Source: Myxococcus hansupus (GTDB lineage Bacteria > Myxococcota > Myxococcia > Myxococcales > Myxococcaceae). From it: a stretch of DNA of 64,000 nucleotides. Position numbers and translations under genes: made by a program. How positions within the stretch are numbered: position 1 is the stretch's first letter; each line of letters begins with the position of its first letter. Location: the NCBI RefSeq assembly GCF_000280925.3, contig NZ_CP012109.1, positions 5,352,501 to 5,416,500 on the forward strand. The letters are read 5' to 3'. The notes beneath the pieces were generated by a model. That model was not told the origin of the DNA. It ran no database searches and saw only the letters and a list, made by a program, of their open reading frames with translations. Of this stretch, positions 56,281 through 64,000 are shown piece after piece.

Positions 56281-57555
56281 CTAGCGAAGCCGCGGCAGGC
56301 TCGGTGAGCGGTAGCGGTGGGTCCGCGCGTACTCGATGAGGTTCTTGATGTCGTAGCAAATCTGCCGGATGTCGTGCCCCATCGTCAGCTCGATGTGGCT
56401 GTTACCCTTCACCGGCCGCCAGAGCAGGTACTCGCTCTTCGCGGCGCGATACACGCTGCGCGTGGACTCCAACGAGGCCAGGGGATCCAAGTCCCCGAAG
56501 ATGATGGCCATGGGAATCTCGATGCGACCGAAGCCCCGCTTGAAGTCGAAGCCGGTGCGGTAGCAGACCATCTCACCCCGGCGAATCCAGCGCGCGAACT
56601 GCTCCAGCACGCGACGCGGCTCTCGCTCACCGCCTTCGCGCAGGAGCCAGCGGATGTCATCCGCGCTCACGCGCTCCGGGTTGATGAGCCGGTTCAGTCG
56701 TGTGGTGAGCTGTTGATACAGCGGCGAGTCCTCCGCCTTCGCGAGCTGCCGCTCCAGCGTCTTGAGGATGATGTCCACCGGCACCGCGTCGAAGCGCAGC
56801 GTCCGCCGCGCCCGAGGGGTCAGCTTGCGCCCCATGCCCTTGTTCACCAGCCCCACGCCCCGCGCGAGCAGCTTGCGCCCGACGCCTTCCATCTTCCCAC
56901 TCACGTTGAGGCTGGCGAGTGTCAGGTCGATCATCCCGGCCAGCATGGGCGCGCCGTGCGCGAGCAACCGCAGCAGCATGAAGCCGCGCCCCAGGTCCGC
57001 CGGGGAGCCGATGGTGATGAGGCCCTCGAAGTCGTTGTGGATGCCGGCGTAGCCGTAGCCCAGCATCCCGCCCATCGAGTGGCCGCAATAGAAGATGCGC
57101 TCACGCCGCGTGATGCGCTTCACGCCGGAGACGGCCGCGGGCAAGTCGTAGAGGAAGTAGCTGTCGATGTCCCAGCCGTAGTCGAGGTCGGGAGGCAGGG
57201 GGCGCTTGAAGCGCTCGGCCCGCTCCTTCTGGAACGCGATGGAGCTCTTGCCGTGCCCGCGCAGCTCCAGGATGTGGATGTCCACTCCGAAGAAGAGCAG
57301 GTTCTTGACGAACTGCCCGCTCGTCCACGTGTGCCGGTTCTGTGAGAAACCGTGCACCAGGAGCAGGGGCTCGCCAAACAACGGTTGCGGAAAAGGCTGC
57401 TTCACTGGACGGTAGCGGGTGATGACCAGCGACCAGCCGTCCGCCGTCTCCACGACGTACTTCGTCTTCGAGTAAAGCGCCCTGAAGTCGACTTCGTCGA
57501 TGGAGGGGATGGGCGGCCCCGGTGTCGCGGCGGCTCTCCAGTCCGGCAGGCGCAT
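56281..57555 (-). CDS. Alpha/beta-hydrolase (lipase-like)
   Basis: The 424-residue protein has the alpha/beta-hydrolase nucleophile elbow GHSMGG near residue 161, LLLVHGFSQNRHTW near 68 for the oxyanion region, LELRGHGKSS near 97, an acid in IFGDLDPLAS near 367, and the catalytic His in NSHIELTMG near 395. A large insert of about 120 residues between 190 and 320 forms a lid/cap. Similar proteins are often annotated as polyester or lipid hydrolases with a lid. It is cytoplasmic as judged by the absence of a signal peptide. It lies 9 bases after folC. Confidence 0.85.
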   Translation of the reverse strand: MRLPDWRAAATPGPPIPSIDEVDFRALYSKTKYVVETADGWSLVITRYRPVKQPFPQPLFGEPLLLVHGFSQNRHTWTSGQFVKNLLFFGVDIHILELRGHGKSSIAFQKERAERFKRPLPPDLDYGWDIDSYFLYDLPAAVSGVKRITRRERIFYCGHSMGGMLGYGYAGIHNDFEGLITIGSPADLGRGFMLLRLLAHGAPMLAGMIDLTLASLNVSGKMEGVGRKLLARGVGLVNKGMGRKLTPRARRTLRFDAVPVDIILKTLERQLAKAEDSPLYQQLTTRLNRLINPERVSADDIRWLLREGGEREPRRVLEQFARWIRRGEMVCYRTGFDFKRGFGRIEIPMAIIFGDLDPLASLESTRSVYRAAKSEYLLWRPVKGNSHIELTMGHDIRQICYDIKNLIEYARTHRYRSPSLPRLR

Positions 57556-57564
57556 GTCTTGAAT

Positions 57565-58875
57565 CTACGGCGGCTGCTGCATCGCGCCAAGGTTTCGATA
57601 CAAGCGAGCCTTCAACATCCCGACCAGGAACAGTGAGCCTGTACCCAGGATCAGGTCGTCCGAGGTTGCCCGCTCACGCGCGGCGGCCAGGGCGGCGTCC
57701 ACATCCGGCCAGGCCGTCACGTCCTGACACAGCGCGCGCGCCTCGGCCAGATAGGCCTCGGGCGCGAGCGAGCGCGGTGTCTCCAGGGGTGTGAGCTGCA
57801 CGGAGGCACACTCGGGGAAGAGCGCTCGCATCATCGGTCCCCGGTCCTTGTCCCCCACCACGCCGAAGACGAGGTGGAGGCGACGTCCCGGGTAGAGGTC
57901 CTTCAGCGACGCGAGGAGCACCTCCACGCCCGCCGGGTTGTGGGCACCGTCGAGCAACACGACAGGGCCCTGCCCCACCTCTTCCAGGCGTCCCGGCCAA
58001 CACGCGGACGCCAGCCCCGCCCGCGCGGCCTCCGGCGGCACGGTGATGCGGCGCTCCTGCAAAGCCTCCAGGCAAGCGAGCGCCACCGCCGCGTTCTGCC
58101 GCTGGTGCGAGCCCCGCAGCGCCAGGGACAGCCCCTCCAGGCGCCACGACGTCCCTTGGTACGACAGGCCGCCGTCCGCTTGACGTTCGGCGAAGAAGTC
58201 ACGGCCTTCGAGCCGCACGGGCGCGCCCACCGCCTCCGCCTTGCGGAGGATGGCCTCCAGGGCCTCCGGGGCCTGCTGCCGCGCCACGACACAGGGCACG
58301 CCGGGCTTGAGGATGCCCGCCTTCTCCCCGGCGATGGCCGTCAGCGTGTCGCCCAGGTAGTCCATGTGGTCGAAGGACACGGGCGTGATCGCCGTCACCA
58401 CCGGGCTCGCGGCGGTAGTGGCATCCAGCCGGCCCCCCAAGCCCGTCTCCAGCACGGCGACATCCACGCGGACCTGGGCGAAGTGCCACAGGGCCACCAC
58501 GGTGCCGAACTCGAAGTACGTCATGGGCTCGGACACCGCGCTGGGGTAGCGCTCCAGCACCTCCAGGATGCGCAGCCCGAAGTCCGCGTCGGAGATGTCC
58601 TCGCTGTCCACGCGGATGCGCTCGTTGACGCGCACCAGGTGCGGGGACGTGTAGAGGCCCACGCGGTGCCCGGCGGCGTGCAGCGCGGCCGCCGTCATGG
58701 CACAGGTGCTGCCCTTCCCGTTCGTCCCCGCGACGTGGAGCGCCGGGTACTGGCGCTCCGGGTGGCCCAGGGCGGCCAAGGCCTCCTGGACGCGCTCCAA
58801 CCCCAGCTTGATGCCCGAGGGGTTGAGCTTCGAGAAGAAGGCCAGCGCCTCTTCCGGTGTCCGGGGCGCGCTCAG
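57565..58875 (-). CDS. folC: Folylpolyglutamate synthase/dihydrofolate synthase
   Basis: The product is about 436 residues. It has the P-loop HVAGTNGKGST, LYTSPHLVRVNERIRVD, the Mg-binding ETGLGGRLDATT and ITPVSFDHMDYLG, and a C-terminal domain with VLLDGAHNPAGVEVLLASL and FGVVGDKDRG. It adds glutamate to (dihydro)folate. No ATG or GTG fits the N-terminus. In frame only CTG 58875, which overlaps the accD stop, retains the first helix and the SGIKLGLERV segment. The next canonical start (TTG 58800) would remove 25 residues. A CTG start or coupled reinitiation is therefore likely. Confidence 0.9.
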   Translation of the reverse strand: MSAPRTPEEALAFFSKLNPSGIKLGLERVQEALAALGHPERQYPALHVAGTNGKGSTCAMTAAALHAAGHRVGLYTSPHLVRVNERIRVDSEDISDADFGLRILEVLERYPSAVSEPMTYFEFGTVVALWHFAQVRVDVAVLETGLGGRLDATTAASPVVTAITPVSFDHMDYLGDTLTAIAGEKAGILKPGVPCVVARQQAPEALEAILRKAEAVGAPVRLEGRDFFAERQADGGLSYQGTSWRLEGLSLALRGSHQRQNAAVALACLEALQERRITVPPEAARAGLASACWPGRLEEVGQGPVVLLDGAHNPAGVEVLLASLKDLYPGRRLHLVFGVVGDKDRGPMMRALFPECASVQLTPLETPRSLAPEAYLAEARALCQDVTAWPDVDAALAAARERATSDDLILGTGSLFLVGMLKARLYRNLGAMQQPP

Positions 58876-59723
58876 CCGAGCAGCCCCAGAATCTGCCCCA
58901 GCTTCGTCCGCAGGTCCTTGCGGTGGACGATGCTGTCGATCATCCCGTGGTCCAGCAGGAACTCCGAGCGCTGGAAGCCCTCCGGCAGCTTCTGGCGGAT
59001 GGTCTGCTCGATGACGCGCGGACCGGCGAAGCCGATGAGCGCCTTGGGCTCGGCGAGGATGATGTCGCCCAGCCACGAGAAGGACGCGGCGACGCCGCCC
59101 GTCGTCGGGTTGAGCAGCACGGAGATGTACGGCCGCGTGCCGGTGCGGAAGCGGGCGATGGCCGCGGACGTCTTGGCCATCTGCATGAGGGAGAAGATGC
59201 CCTCCTGCATGCGCGCGCCACCCGACGCGGAGAAGACGATGGCGGAGCACTTCAGCTCGTGCGCGCGCTCGAAGACGCGGGCCACCTTCTCGCCCACCAC
59301 CGAGCCCATGGAGCCACCCATGAACTCGAAGACGAAGCAGCCCACCGACACCTGGTGGCCCTGGATGCGGCCCACGCCGGAGATGAACGCGTCCGGCTCG
59401 CCCAGGTTCTTCCGCGTGGACTTGAGGCGGTCCTTGTACTTCTTGGAGTCACTGAACCCGAGCGGGTCTTGCGGCTCCAGCTCCTTGTCGAACTCCTCGA
59501 AGCTGTCGGGGTCCAGCATCGCGACCAGCCGCGCGCGCGCCGCCCAGTAGTGGTGGTGCTCGCAGTGCGGACACACCATCCAGTTCTTCTCCAGCTCCTG
59601 GCGGTAGATGATCTCGTCGCAGGACTCGCACTTCGCCCACAGGCCCTCCATGCGGGACGGGCGGGGCTCGGCTTGCGGTTCGGTGTCGACGGCGATGCGC
59701 GGCTTCTTCGAGAACCAGGCCAT
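58872..59723 (-). CDS. accD: Acetyl-CoA carboxylase carboxyltransferase subunit beta
   Basis: The 283-residue protein starts with a short basic lead (MAWFSKKPRI) and the AccD zinc finger (CESCDEIIYRQELEKNWMVCPHCEHH). The carboxyltransferase domain follows (VVGEKVARVFERAHELKCSAIVFSASGGARMQEGIFSLMQMAKTSAAI and PTTGGVAASFSWLGDIILAEPKALIGFAGPRVIEQTI). With AccA it transfers carboxyl from biotin to acetyl-CoA for fatty-acid synthesis. The accD-folC order is common in proteobacteria. Its stop overlaps the folC start region. Confidence 0.96.
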   Translation of the reverse strand: MAWFSKKPRIAVDTEPQAEPRPSRMEGLWAKCESCDEIIYRQELEKNWMVCPHCEHHHYWAARARLVAMLDPDSFEEFDKELEPQDPLGFSDSKKYKDRLKSTRKNLGEPDAFISGVGRIQGHQVSVGCFVFEFMGGSMGSVVGEKVARVFERAHELKCSAIVFSASGGARMQEGIFSLMQMAKTSAAIARFRTGTRPYISVLLNPTTGGVAASFSWLGDIILAEPKALIGFAGPRVIEQTIRQKLPEGFQRSEFLLDHGMIDSIVHRKDLRTKLGQILGLLG

Positions 59724-59785
59724 GAGGTGCGCGGGGTTAATCCGACGGCAGAAAGTCGTCAACCCCTCCGTGTGGCGCGCCGCGT

Positions 59786-60541
59786 CTAGAACTCGAAGGC
59801 GTCGTTCAGCTCCAGGACCTCCACCGGCAGCTCGGCCAGCTCCTTCTTGAGCTGCGTCACGAACGCCGGCTTGAGGTGGTACAGCAGCACCGACGCGCCG
59901 TTGCGCTCGAACTTCTGGAGTTCCAAGCCCAGCGTGTGAGGCGTGAGGTGGCCCGAGATGTCGGCCAGGGACTGCAGCTTGTTGGGGAAGGACGTCTCCA
60001 GCAGCAGCGCCTTGAGGTTCTTCGTCTCGTTGAGCGCCTTCCACAGCTTGTCGGTGGGCCCGGTGTCGCCGCTCATCGCCAGAGCGCTCTTGCCGTTGGA
60101 GATGATGAAGCCGCACGACTCCACGGGGTGGCTCACCGGCACGCTGCGCACGGTGTAGGGCCCCACCTGGAAGGTGCTCCCGGCGCGGAACGTCTTGATC
60201 TGCAGCACGGGCTGGCGCTTGGTCGGGATGCGGGTGAAGTCCGGCCACAGCGCGTTGTTGAACATGTTCTCGCGCAGGGCCTTGGCGCACTCGCGCGAGG
60301 CGTGGATGGTGACCGGGGTCTCCCGCCGGCCAATGACCAGGTCCGCCATCAGCGGCAGGTCCTTCACGTGGTCGAAGTGGCTGTGCCCCACGAGGACATG
60401 GTCCACGCGACACAGCTCCTCCAGCGACAACGTCCCCGTGAGCGCCCCCGCATCGAGCGCCAGCACGTCATCGACGAGGAAGCAGGTGCTCTTGCAATGG
60501 GGCAGCTCGCCGCCGTGGCAGCCGAGGACTCGCAGCTTCAC
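59786..60541 (-). CDS. Class II-type cyclic-nucleotide phosphodiesterase (metallo-beta-lactamase fold)
   Basis: The 251-residue protein has the zinc motif VLVGHSHFDHVKDLPL near 50-65, a histidine in VPVSHPVES, the Asp of MSGDTGPTDKLW and then LLLETSFPNKLQSLADISGHLTPHTLG, which is the class II (PDE1/CpdP) phosphodiesterase signature. Such enzymes hydrolyse cAMP or cGMP. It lies 1 base downstream of a CRP/FNR-family gene on the same strand and would tune the ligand of that regulator. An MBL hydrolase of another type is possible, but the SFPN/HLTP pair is specific. Confidence 0.86.
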   Translation of the reverse strand: MKLRVLGCHGGELPHCKSTCFLVDDVLALDAGALTGTLSLEELCRVDHVLVGHSHFDHVKDLPLMADLVIGRRETPVTIHASRECAKALRENMFNNALWPDFTRIPTKRQPVLQIKTFRAGSTFQVGPYTVRSVPVSHPVESCGFIISNGKSALAMSGDTGPTDKLWKALNETKNLKALLLETSFPNKLQSLADISGHLTPHTLGLELQKFERNGASVLLYHLKPAFVTQLKKELAELPVEVLELNDAFEF

Positions 60542-60542
60542 G

Positions 60543-61193
60543 CTAGAGGTCTCCGAACTTCCACTTCATCTCCAGGTATTGGAGGAAGTCGTGCAGCTTG
60601 CCCGTGTCCGGCACGGTCATCCGGTCGCCATCCCGCTCGACCAGGCCCGTGCGCTCCAACCGGTCCAACATGGCGCGGACAGCGGGCTCGCCCACGCCAA
60701 TCTGGCGCGGCAGCTCCCGCACCGGGAAATCAATCTCCACGCCGTCTTCCACCGGGCGGCCCCGGCCCTGGCAGGCCTGGAGGATCTGATGCACCACCCG
60801 GCTGGCCGGATCATTGTGCAGCAGGTTTTCGATCTGGGCGTCCGCCTCGGAGAGGCGCTCGGCCAGCTTCTTGATCATCCGGACCGCGATTTCGGCGTTG
60901 CCGCGGATCATCCCCTCGAACGTCTTGGGGTCGATGACCAGCAGCCGCGCATCCTCGTTGACAGTGGCGGAAGCATTGCGGGGCTTGTTGGAGATGATGG
61001 CCATCTCCCCGAAGAATTCTCCGGGGCCCAGCACGGCAAGGACCTTTTCCACATCCCGGACTCGCTTGGAGATGGCCACCCGTCCTGCCTGGATGACGAA
61101 CATCTCCTTGCCGGCCTCTCCCTCGCGGAAGAGCTCGGTGCCCTGGGGGAACTCCTTGCCGAAACGTTGAAAGAGGGTTTCCTCGGCGCCCAT
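60543..61193 (-). CDS. CRP/FNR-family cNMP-binding transcription regulator
   Basis: The 216-residue protein has a cyclic-nucleotide-binding domain (FPQGTELFREGEAGKEMFVIQAGRVAISKRV and the phosphate cassette GEFFGEMAIISNKPRNASATV with the ligand Arg), a long dimerisation helix and a winged helix (FPVRELPRQIGVGEPAVRAMLDRLERTGLVERDGDRMTV). It is likely a cAMP (or c-di-GMP) sensor. It is the first gene of an apparent operon with the phosphodiesterase and possibly accD-folC. It is divergent from purM with about 120 bases between. Confidence 0.88.
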   Translation of the reverse strand: MGAEETLFQRFGKEFPQGTELFREGEAGKEMFVIQAGRVAISKRVRDVEKVLAVLGPGEFFGEMAIISNKPRNASATVNEDARLLVIDPKTFEGMIRGNAEIAVRMIKKLAERLSEADAQIENLLHNDPASRVVHQILQACQGRGRPVEDGVEIDFPVRELPRQIGVGEPAVRAMLDRLERTGLVERDGDRMTVPDTGKLHDFLQYLEMKWKFGDL

Positions 61194-61313
61194 CCTGCAA
61201 AGGAGTCAATCAGCCCACACTCGCCCGGTCAAATTCCCTTTTCTGTGCGCGACGGTGGGACAGGCGCCACGCCACGCGAGACACCGGCGCGGTGGCCGGG
61301 TAGAAGGCCGCCC

Positions 61314-62351
61314 GTGGGAACGACCTACAAGCAGTCCGGAGTGGATATCGAGGCCGGCGACGCGTTCGTCGAGCGCATCAAGCCCCATGCCGCACGCACC
61401 CTGCGCCCCGAGGTCATTGGCGGCGTCGGCGGGTTCGGCGGTCTGTTCGCCTTGCCACCTGGCAAGTACAAGGAGCCGGTGCTGGTGGCCGGCACGGACG
61501 GCGTGGGCACCAAGCTGAAGGTGGCCTTCGCCGCCGGACGCCATGGCACGGTGGGCATCGACCTGGTGGCCATGTCGGTGAACGACATCCTCACCTGTGG
61601 CGCCGAGCCGCTCTTCTTCCTCGACTACTTCGCCACGGGCCGGCTGGAAGTCGACGATGCCGCCGAGGTGGTGAAGGGCATCGCACAGGGCTGCGAGCAG
61701 GCAGGCTGCGCGCTGCTGGGCGGCGAGACGGCGGAGATGCCGGGCTTCTACGCGCGAGGCGAGTACGACCTGGCGGGCTTCTGCGTCGGCGTGGTGGAGC
61801 GGTCGGCCATCATCGACGGCAAGAGCGCGCAGCCGGGTGACGCGCTCATCGGGCTCCCCTCCTCTGGCCTGCACAGCAACGGCTATTCGCTGGCGCGCAA
61901 GGTGCTGCTGGACGACGGCAAGCTGGCCCTGGACTCGACGCCCGAGGGCCTGGACCGGCCGCTCGCGGACGCGCTGCTGGAGCCCACGCGCATCTATGTG
62001 AAGGACGTGCTGGCGCTGCTCCAGGCGGTGAAGGTGAAGGGCCTGGCGCACATCACCGGCAGCGGCATCCCGGGCAACCTGCCCCGCTGCCTGCCGGACG
62101 GCACGCGCGCGGTGCTGAGCGAGAAGACGTGGCCCAAGCCGCCCATCTTCGACCTCATCGCGAAGCTCGGTGGCGTGGACCGGGACGAGATGTTCAGCAC
62201 GTTCAACATGGGCCTGGGGCTCATCCTGGTCGTGGCGAAGGACGACGTCGCCCAGGCACTGGGTGTCCTGAGTGGCCGGGGCGTGCAGGCGTTCGAGGTG
62301 GGCCGGGTGGAGGCGGGACAGGGCGAGGCCACGGCGGTCGTCGAGCCATGA
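61314..62351 (+). CDS. purM: Phosphoribosylformylglycinamidine cyclo-ligase
   Basis: The 345-residue enzyme equals E. coli PurM in length. GTG 61314 gives GTTYKQSGVDIEAGDAFVERIKP; the AIR synthase signatures include VAGTDGVGTKLKVAF, CGAEPLFFLDYFATGRL, LLGGETAEMPGFY and GLPSSGLHSNGYSLARKV. It converts FGAM to AIR in purine synthesis. Its TGA overlaps the purN ATG (ATGA at 62348-62351). Confidence 0.96.
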   Translation: MGTTYKQSGVDIEAGDAFVERIKPHAARTLRPEVIGGVGGFGGLFALPPGKYKEPVLVAGTDGVGTKLKVAFAAGRHGTVGIDLVAMSVNDILTCGAEPLFFLDYFATGRLEVDDAAEVVKGIAQGCEQAGCALLGGETAEMPGFYARGEYDLAGFCVGVVERSAIIDGKSAQPGDALIGLPSSGLHSNGYSLARKVLLDDGKLALDSTPEGLDRPLADALLEPTRIYVKDVLALLQAVKVKGLAHITGSGIPGNLPRCLPDGTRAVLSEKTWPKPPIFDLIAKLGGVDRDEMFSTFNMGLGLILVVAKDDVAQALGVLSGRGVQAFEVGRVEAGQGEATAVVEP

Positions 62352-63022
62352 GCAGCGCGCGGGTCCGCCTGGGCGTGTTGGTGTCGGGCAGCGGGAGCAA
62401 TCTGCAAGCGCTGCTGGATGCCTGCGCGCGGGAGGACTTCCCCGCGGAGGTCGCCTGCGTGGTGTCCAACGTGCCCACCGCCTTCGCGCTGGAGCGGGCG
62501 CGCAAGGCGGGCGTGCCGGCCGTGGTGGTGGACCACAAGGCGCATGCGACGAAGGCGGACTTCGAGCAGGCCCTGCGCGAGGCGCTGCGCGCGGCGAACG
62601 TGGAATGGGTGTGCCTTGCGGGGTTCATGCGCCTGTTGAGCGCGGATTTCCTGGGCCACTACGCGGGACGGGTGCTGAACATCCACCCGTCCCTGCTCCC
62701 CGCGTTCCCCGGGCTGAATGCCCAGAGGCAGGCGCTGGAGCGCGGGGTGAAGGTCGCGGGCTGCACCGTGCACTTCGTCGATGCGGGCACGGACACCGGG
62801 CCCATCATCGCGCAGGCGGCCGTGCCGGTGCTCCCGGATGATGACGAGAAGGCGCTGGGCTCGCGGATCCTCGCGGAGGAGCACCGGCTCTATCCGCTGG
62901 CCGTGCGGCTCGCGGTGACGGGCAAGGTGACGCTGGATGGGGTGCGTACCCGCGTGGAGGCACCCGCCACCGTGGGCGAGCTGGCGCTGCGCAGCCCCGG
63001 CGCCACGGTCGAGCCCCGGTGA
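62348..63022 (+). CDS. purN: Phosphoribosylglycinamide formyltransferase
   Basis: The 224-residue enzyme has LGVLVSGSGSNLQALLDAC (GAR site), the catalytic Asn-His-Asp set in VLNIHPSLLPAFPGLNAQRQALERGVKVAGCTVHFVDAGTDTGPII, and the ending expected for PurN. It transfers formyl from 10-formyl-THF to GAR. Its stop overlaps the GTG of the DUF523 gene, giving a purM-purN-DUF523 run. Confidence 0.95.
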   Translation: MSSARVRLGVLVSGSGSNLQALLDACAREDFPAEVACVVSNVPTAFALERARKAGVPAVVVDHKAHATKADFEQALREALRAANVEWVCLAGFMRLLSADFLGHYAGRVLNIHPSLLPAFPGLNAQRQALERGVKVAGCTVHFVDAGTDTGPIIAQAAVPVLPDDDEKALGSRILAEEHRLYPLAVRLAVTGKVTLDGVRTRVEAPATVGELALRSPGATVEPR

Positions 63023-63564
63023 GCGAGAAGGAGCAAGGCCCGGGAGCGTTGCACGCGACGTCCCATGAAGGCGAAACCGCCCCGTCCTCGCGGGAGCAGC
63101 GCACCGCCGCGCTTCAAGGCGCGCCGGTGGTCCTGGTCAGCGCGTGCCTGCTGGGCGAAGCCTGCCGCTACGACGGCCGCTCACAGCGCTCCGAGCGCGT
63201 CCTCGCGGCGCTCGCGGACAAGGACATCGTGCCCATCTGCCCCGAAGTGGCTTCGGGCCTACCAGTCCCACGGCCTCCCGTGGACCTGTGCGGCGGCACC
63301 GGCGTGGACGTCTGGGCCGGGCGGGCCACCGCCGTGGAGCGGGCCGAGGGCGTTGACCGGACCGAGGCGTTCCAGCGTGGCGCCTGCCTCGCGTTCGACG
63401 CGGCCCGCAGGTTCGGGGCGACGGTAGCGCTGCTGAAGGAAAAGAGCCCTTCGTGCGGCAGCCAGCGCGTCTACGAGTCCGGCCAGCTCCGCGCGGGCGA
63501 AGGCATCACCACCGCGCTCCTTCGCGAGCACGGCGTCACCGTCCTCAGCGACGAAGATTTGTAA
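63019..63564 (+). CDS. DUF523 family protein
   Basis: The 181-residue protein (GTG start overlapping the purN TGA) has about 30 polar N-terminal residues followed by the DUF523 core: VSACLLGEACRYDGRSQ, VPICPEVASGLPVPRPP and LLKEKSPSCGSQRVY, with conserved cysteines that probably bind metal. The function is unknown. Translational coupling to purN suggests an unrecognised link to nucleotide metabolism, or only operon convenience. Confidence 0.86.
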   Translation: MSEKEQGPGALHATSHEGETAPSSREQRTAALQGAPVVLVSACLLGEACRYDGRSQRSERVLAALADKDIVPICPEVASGLPVPRPPVDLCGGTGVDVWAGRATAVERAEGVDRTEAFQRGACLAFDAARRFGATVALLKEKSPSCGSQRVYESGQLRAGEGITTALLREHGVTVLSDEDL

Positions 63565-63572
63565 CCACGCCC

Positions 63573-64000
63573 CTACCCGCGCGCGGGCAACGTCCACCCG
63601 TCCCCGGGCAGCGGCGCGAAGAGCGTCTCCACCACCTCGTCGGTGACCTCCGCCAACGTGGTCGGCTTCCAGTGCGGCTTGTTGTCCTTGTCCACGAGCA
63701 CCGAACGGATGCCCTCGCGGAAGTCCGGCCGCGCCGTCATCGTCTGGCTGAGCCGGTACTCCACGTTGGCCATCTCATCGTAATCCCGCGTGCGCCCCAT
63801 CCGGAGCTGGCGCAGCGTCACCTTGAGGCTCGTCGGGCACATGCGCAGCAGCGTGCCCCACGTCTCCTGGGCCCAGGGCGTGCCCTCCACCTCCAGGGCC
63901 TGCTGGATGTCGTCCACGCGCTCCGCGGCGAAGCACCGGTCGATGGCGGCGTGCTGCACGCTCAGCGGGGACGTCCCGGCGTCCGCGTGGAAGCCCGCGA
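63573..64000 (-). CDS. 3-hydroxyisobutyryl-CoA hydrolase-like protein (5' part cut off by the window)
   Basis: Only the last 142 codons are present. The visible part contains TPWAQETWGTLLRMCPTSLKVTLRQLRMGRTRDYDEMANVEYRLSQTMTARPDFREGIRSVLVDKDNKPHWKPTTL, the C-terminal signature of the ECH_2 (3-hydroxyisobutyryl-CoA hydrolase) crotonase subgroup, which acts in valine breakdown. The end LFAPLPGDGWTLPARG is typical. The active site and start lie beyond 64000. Confidence 0.85.
   Translation of the reverse strand, partial: AGFHADAGTSPLSVQHAAIDRCFAAERVDDIQQALEVEGTPWAQETWGTLLRMCPTSLKVTLRQLRMGRTRDYDEMANVEYRLSQTMTARPDFREGIRSVLVDKDNKPHWKPTTLAEVTDEVVETLFAPLPGDGWTLPARG

Overview
The window is a GC-rich (close to 70%), gene-dense stretch of bacterial chromosome. 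Its gene families point to a myxobacterium of the Myxococcus/Corallococcus type: an AgmX/GltJ-like GYF protein with an AgmX/PglI-type C-terminus, a myxobacterial sigma-70-like factor overlapping a TPR-bearing Ser/Thr kinase, class III cyclases, a frizzy-like MCP with an EGTKAGE hairpin, a CPBP protease that could be a myxosortase, and several lipoproteins. I see no rRNA, tRNA, CRISPR array, insertion sequence or prophage. It reads as vertically inherited core and accessory chromosome.

Layout. 1-6.2 kb: end of an unknown gene, a trypsin-fold protein coupled to a CPBP protease, an M4 metalloprotease with an internal P-domain, a DUF1330 protein and the GYF/AgmX-like protein. 6.6-8.7 kb: four overlapping minus-strand genes forming an Rsb-type partner-switching module (two kinases, RsbX-like phosphatase, RsbS-like STAS protein) with no sigma factor beside it. 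9.0-16.5 kb: a glutamine-amidotransferase-fold protein without its cysteine, a lid-less DnaK, a repeat-rich J-domain protein, CvpA and a ClpX-like ATPase without a zinc domain. 16.7-27.3 kb: SpeA, small proteins, OsmC, a PHP phosphoesterase, a ZAS-kinase-TPR protein overlapping a sigma factor, an amphi-Trp protein and an MCP.

27.5-39.1 kb: a split respiratory complex I locus. nuoA-nuoB are separated by a thioesterase, a sulfatase-fold protein and an adenylate cyclase from nuoC-D-G-H-I, which is followed by a thioredoxin-like 2Fe-2S protein. nuoE, F and J-N are absent here. 39.1-45.7 kb: a CHASE2 cyclase, a lipoprotein and a five-gene cluster of small membrane-associated proteins (holin-like, DUF3618, DUF883-like, unknown, YtxH). 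45.8-51.5 kb: an EEP nuclease, an M23 peptidase, an enoyl-CoA hydratase overlapping its TetR neighbour and an EF-hand-like lipoprotein. 51.6-61.2 kb: XRE regulator, LptD, AMIN protein, alpha/beta hydrolase, FolC, AccD, class II cyclic-nucleotide phosphodiesterase and a CRP/FNR regulator. 61.3-64 kb: purM-purN-DUF523 with overlapping starts and stops, then a truncated CoA-hydrolase gene.

Themes. cAMP signalling recurs: two cyclases, one phosphodiesterase and one cNMP-binding regulator. Translational coupling by ATGA/GTGA overlaps is frequent and identifies functional units. Several proteins keep a fold but lack the usual catalytic residue: the trypsin-like protein, the amidotransferase, the sulfatase-fold enzyme and the CHASE2 cyclase.
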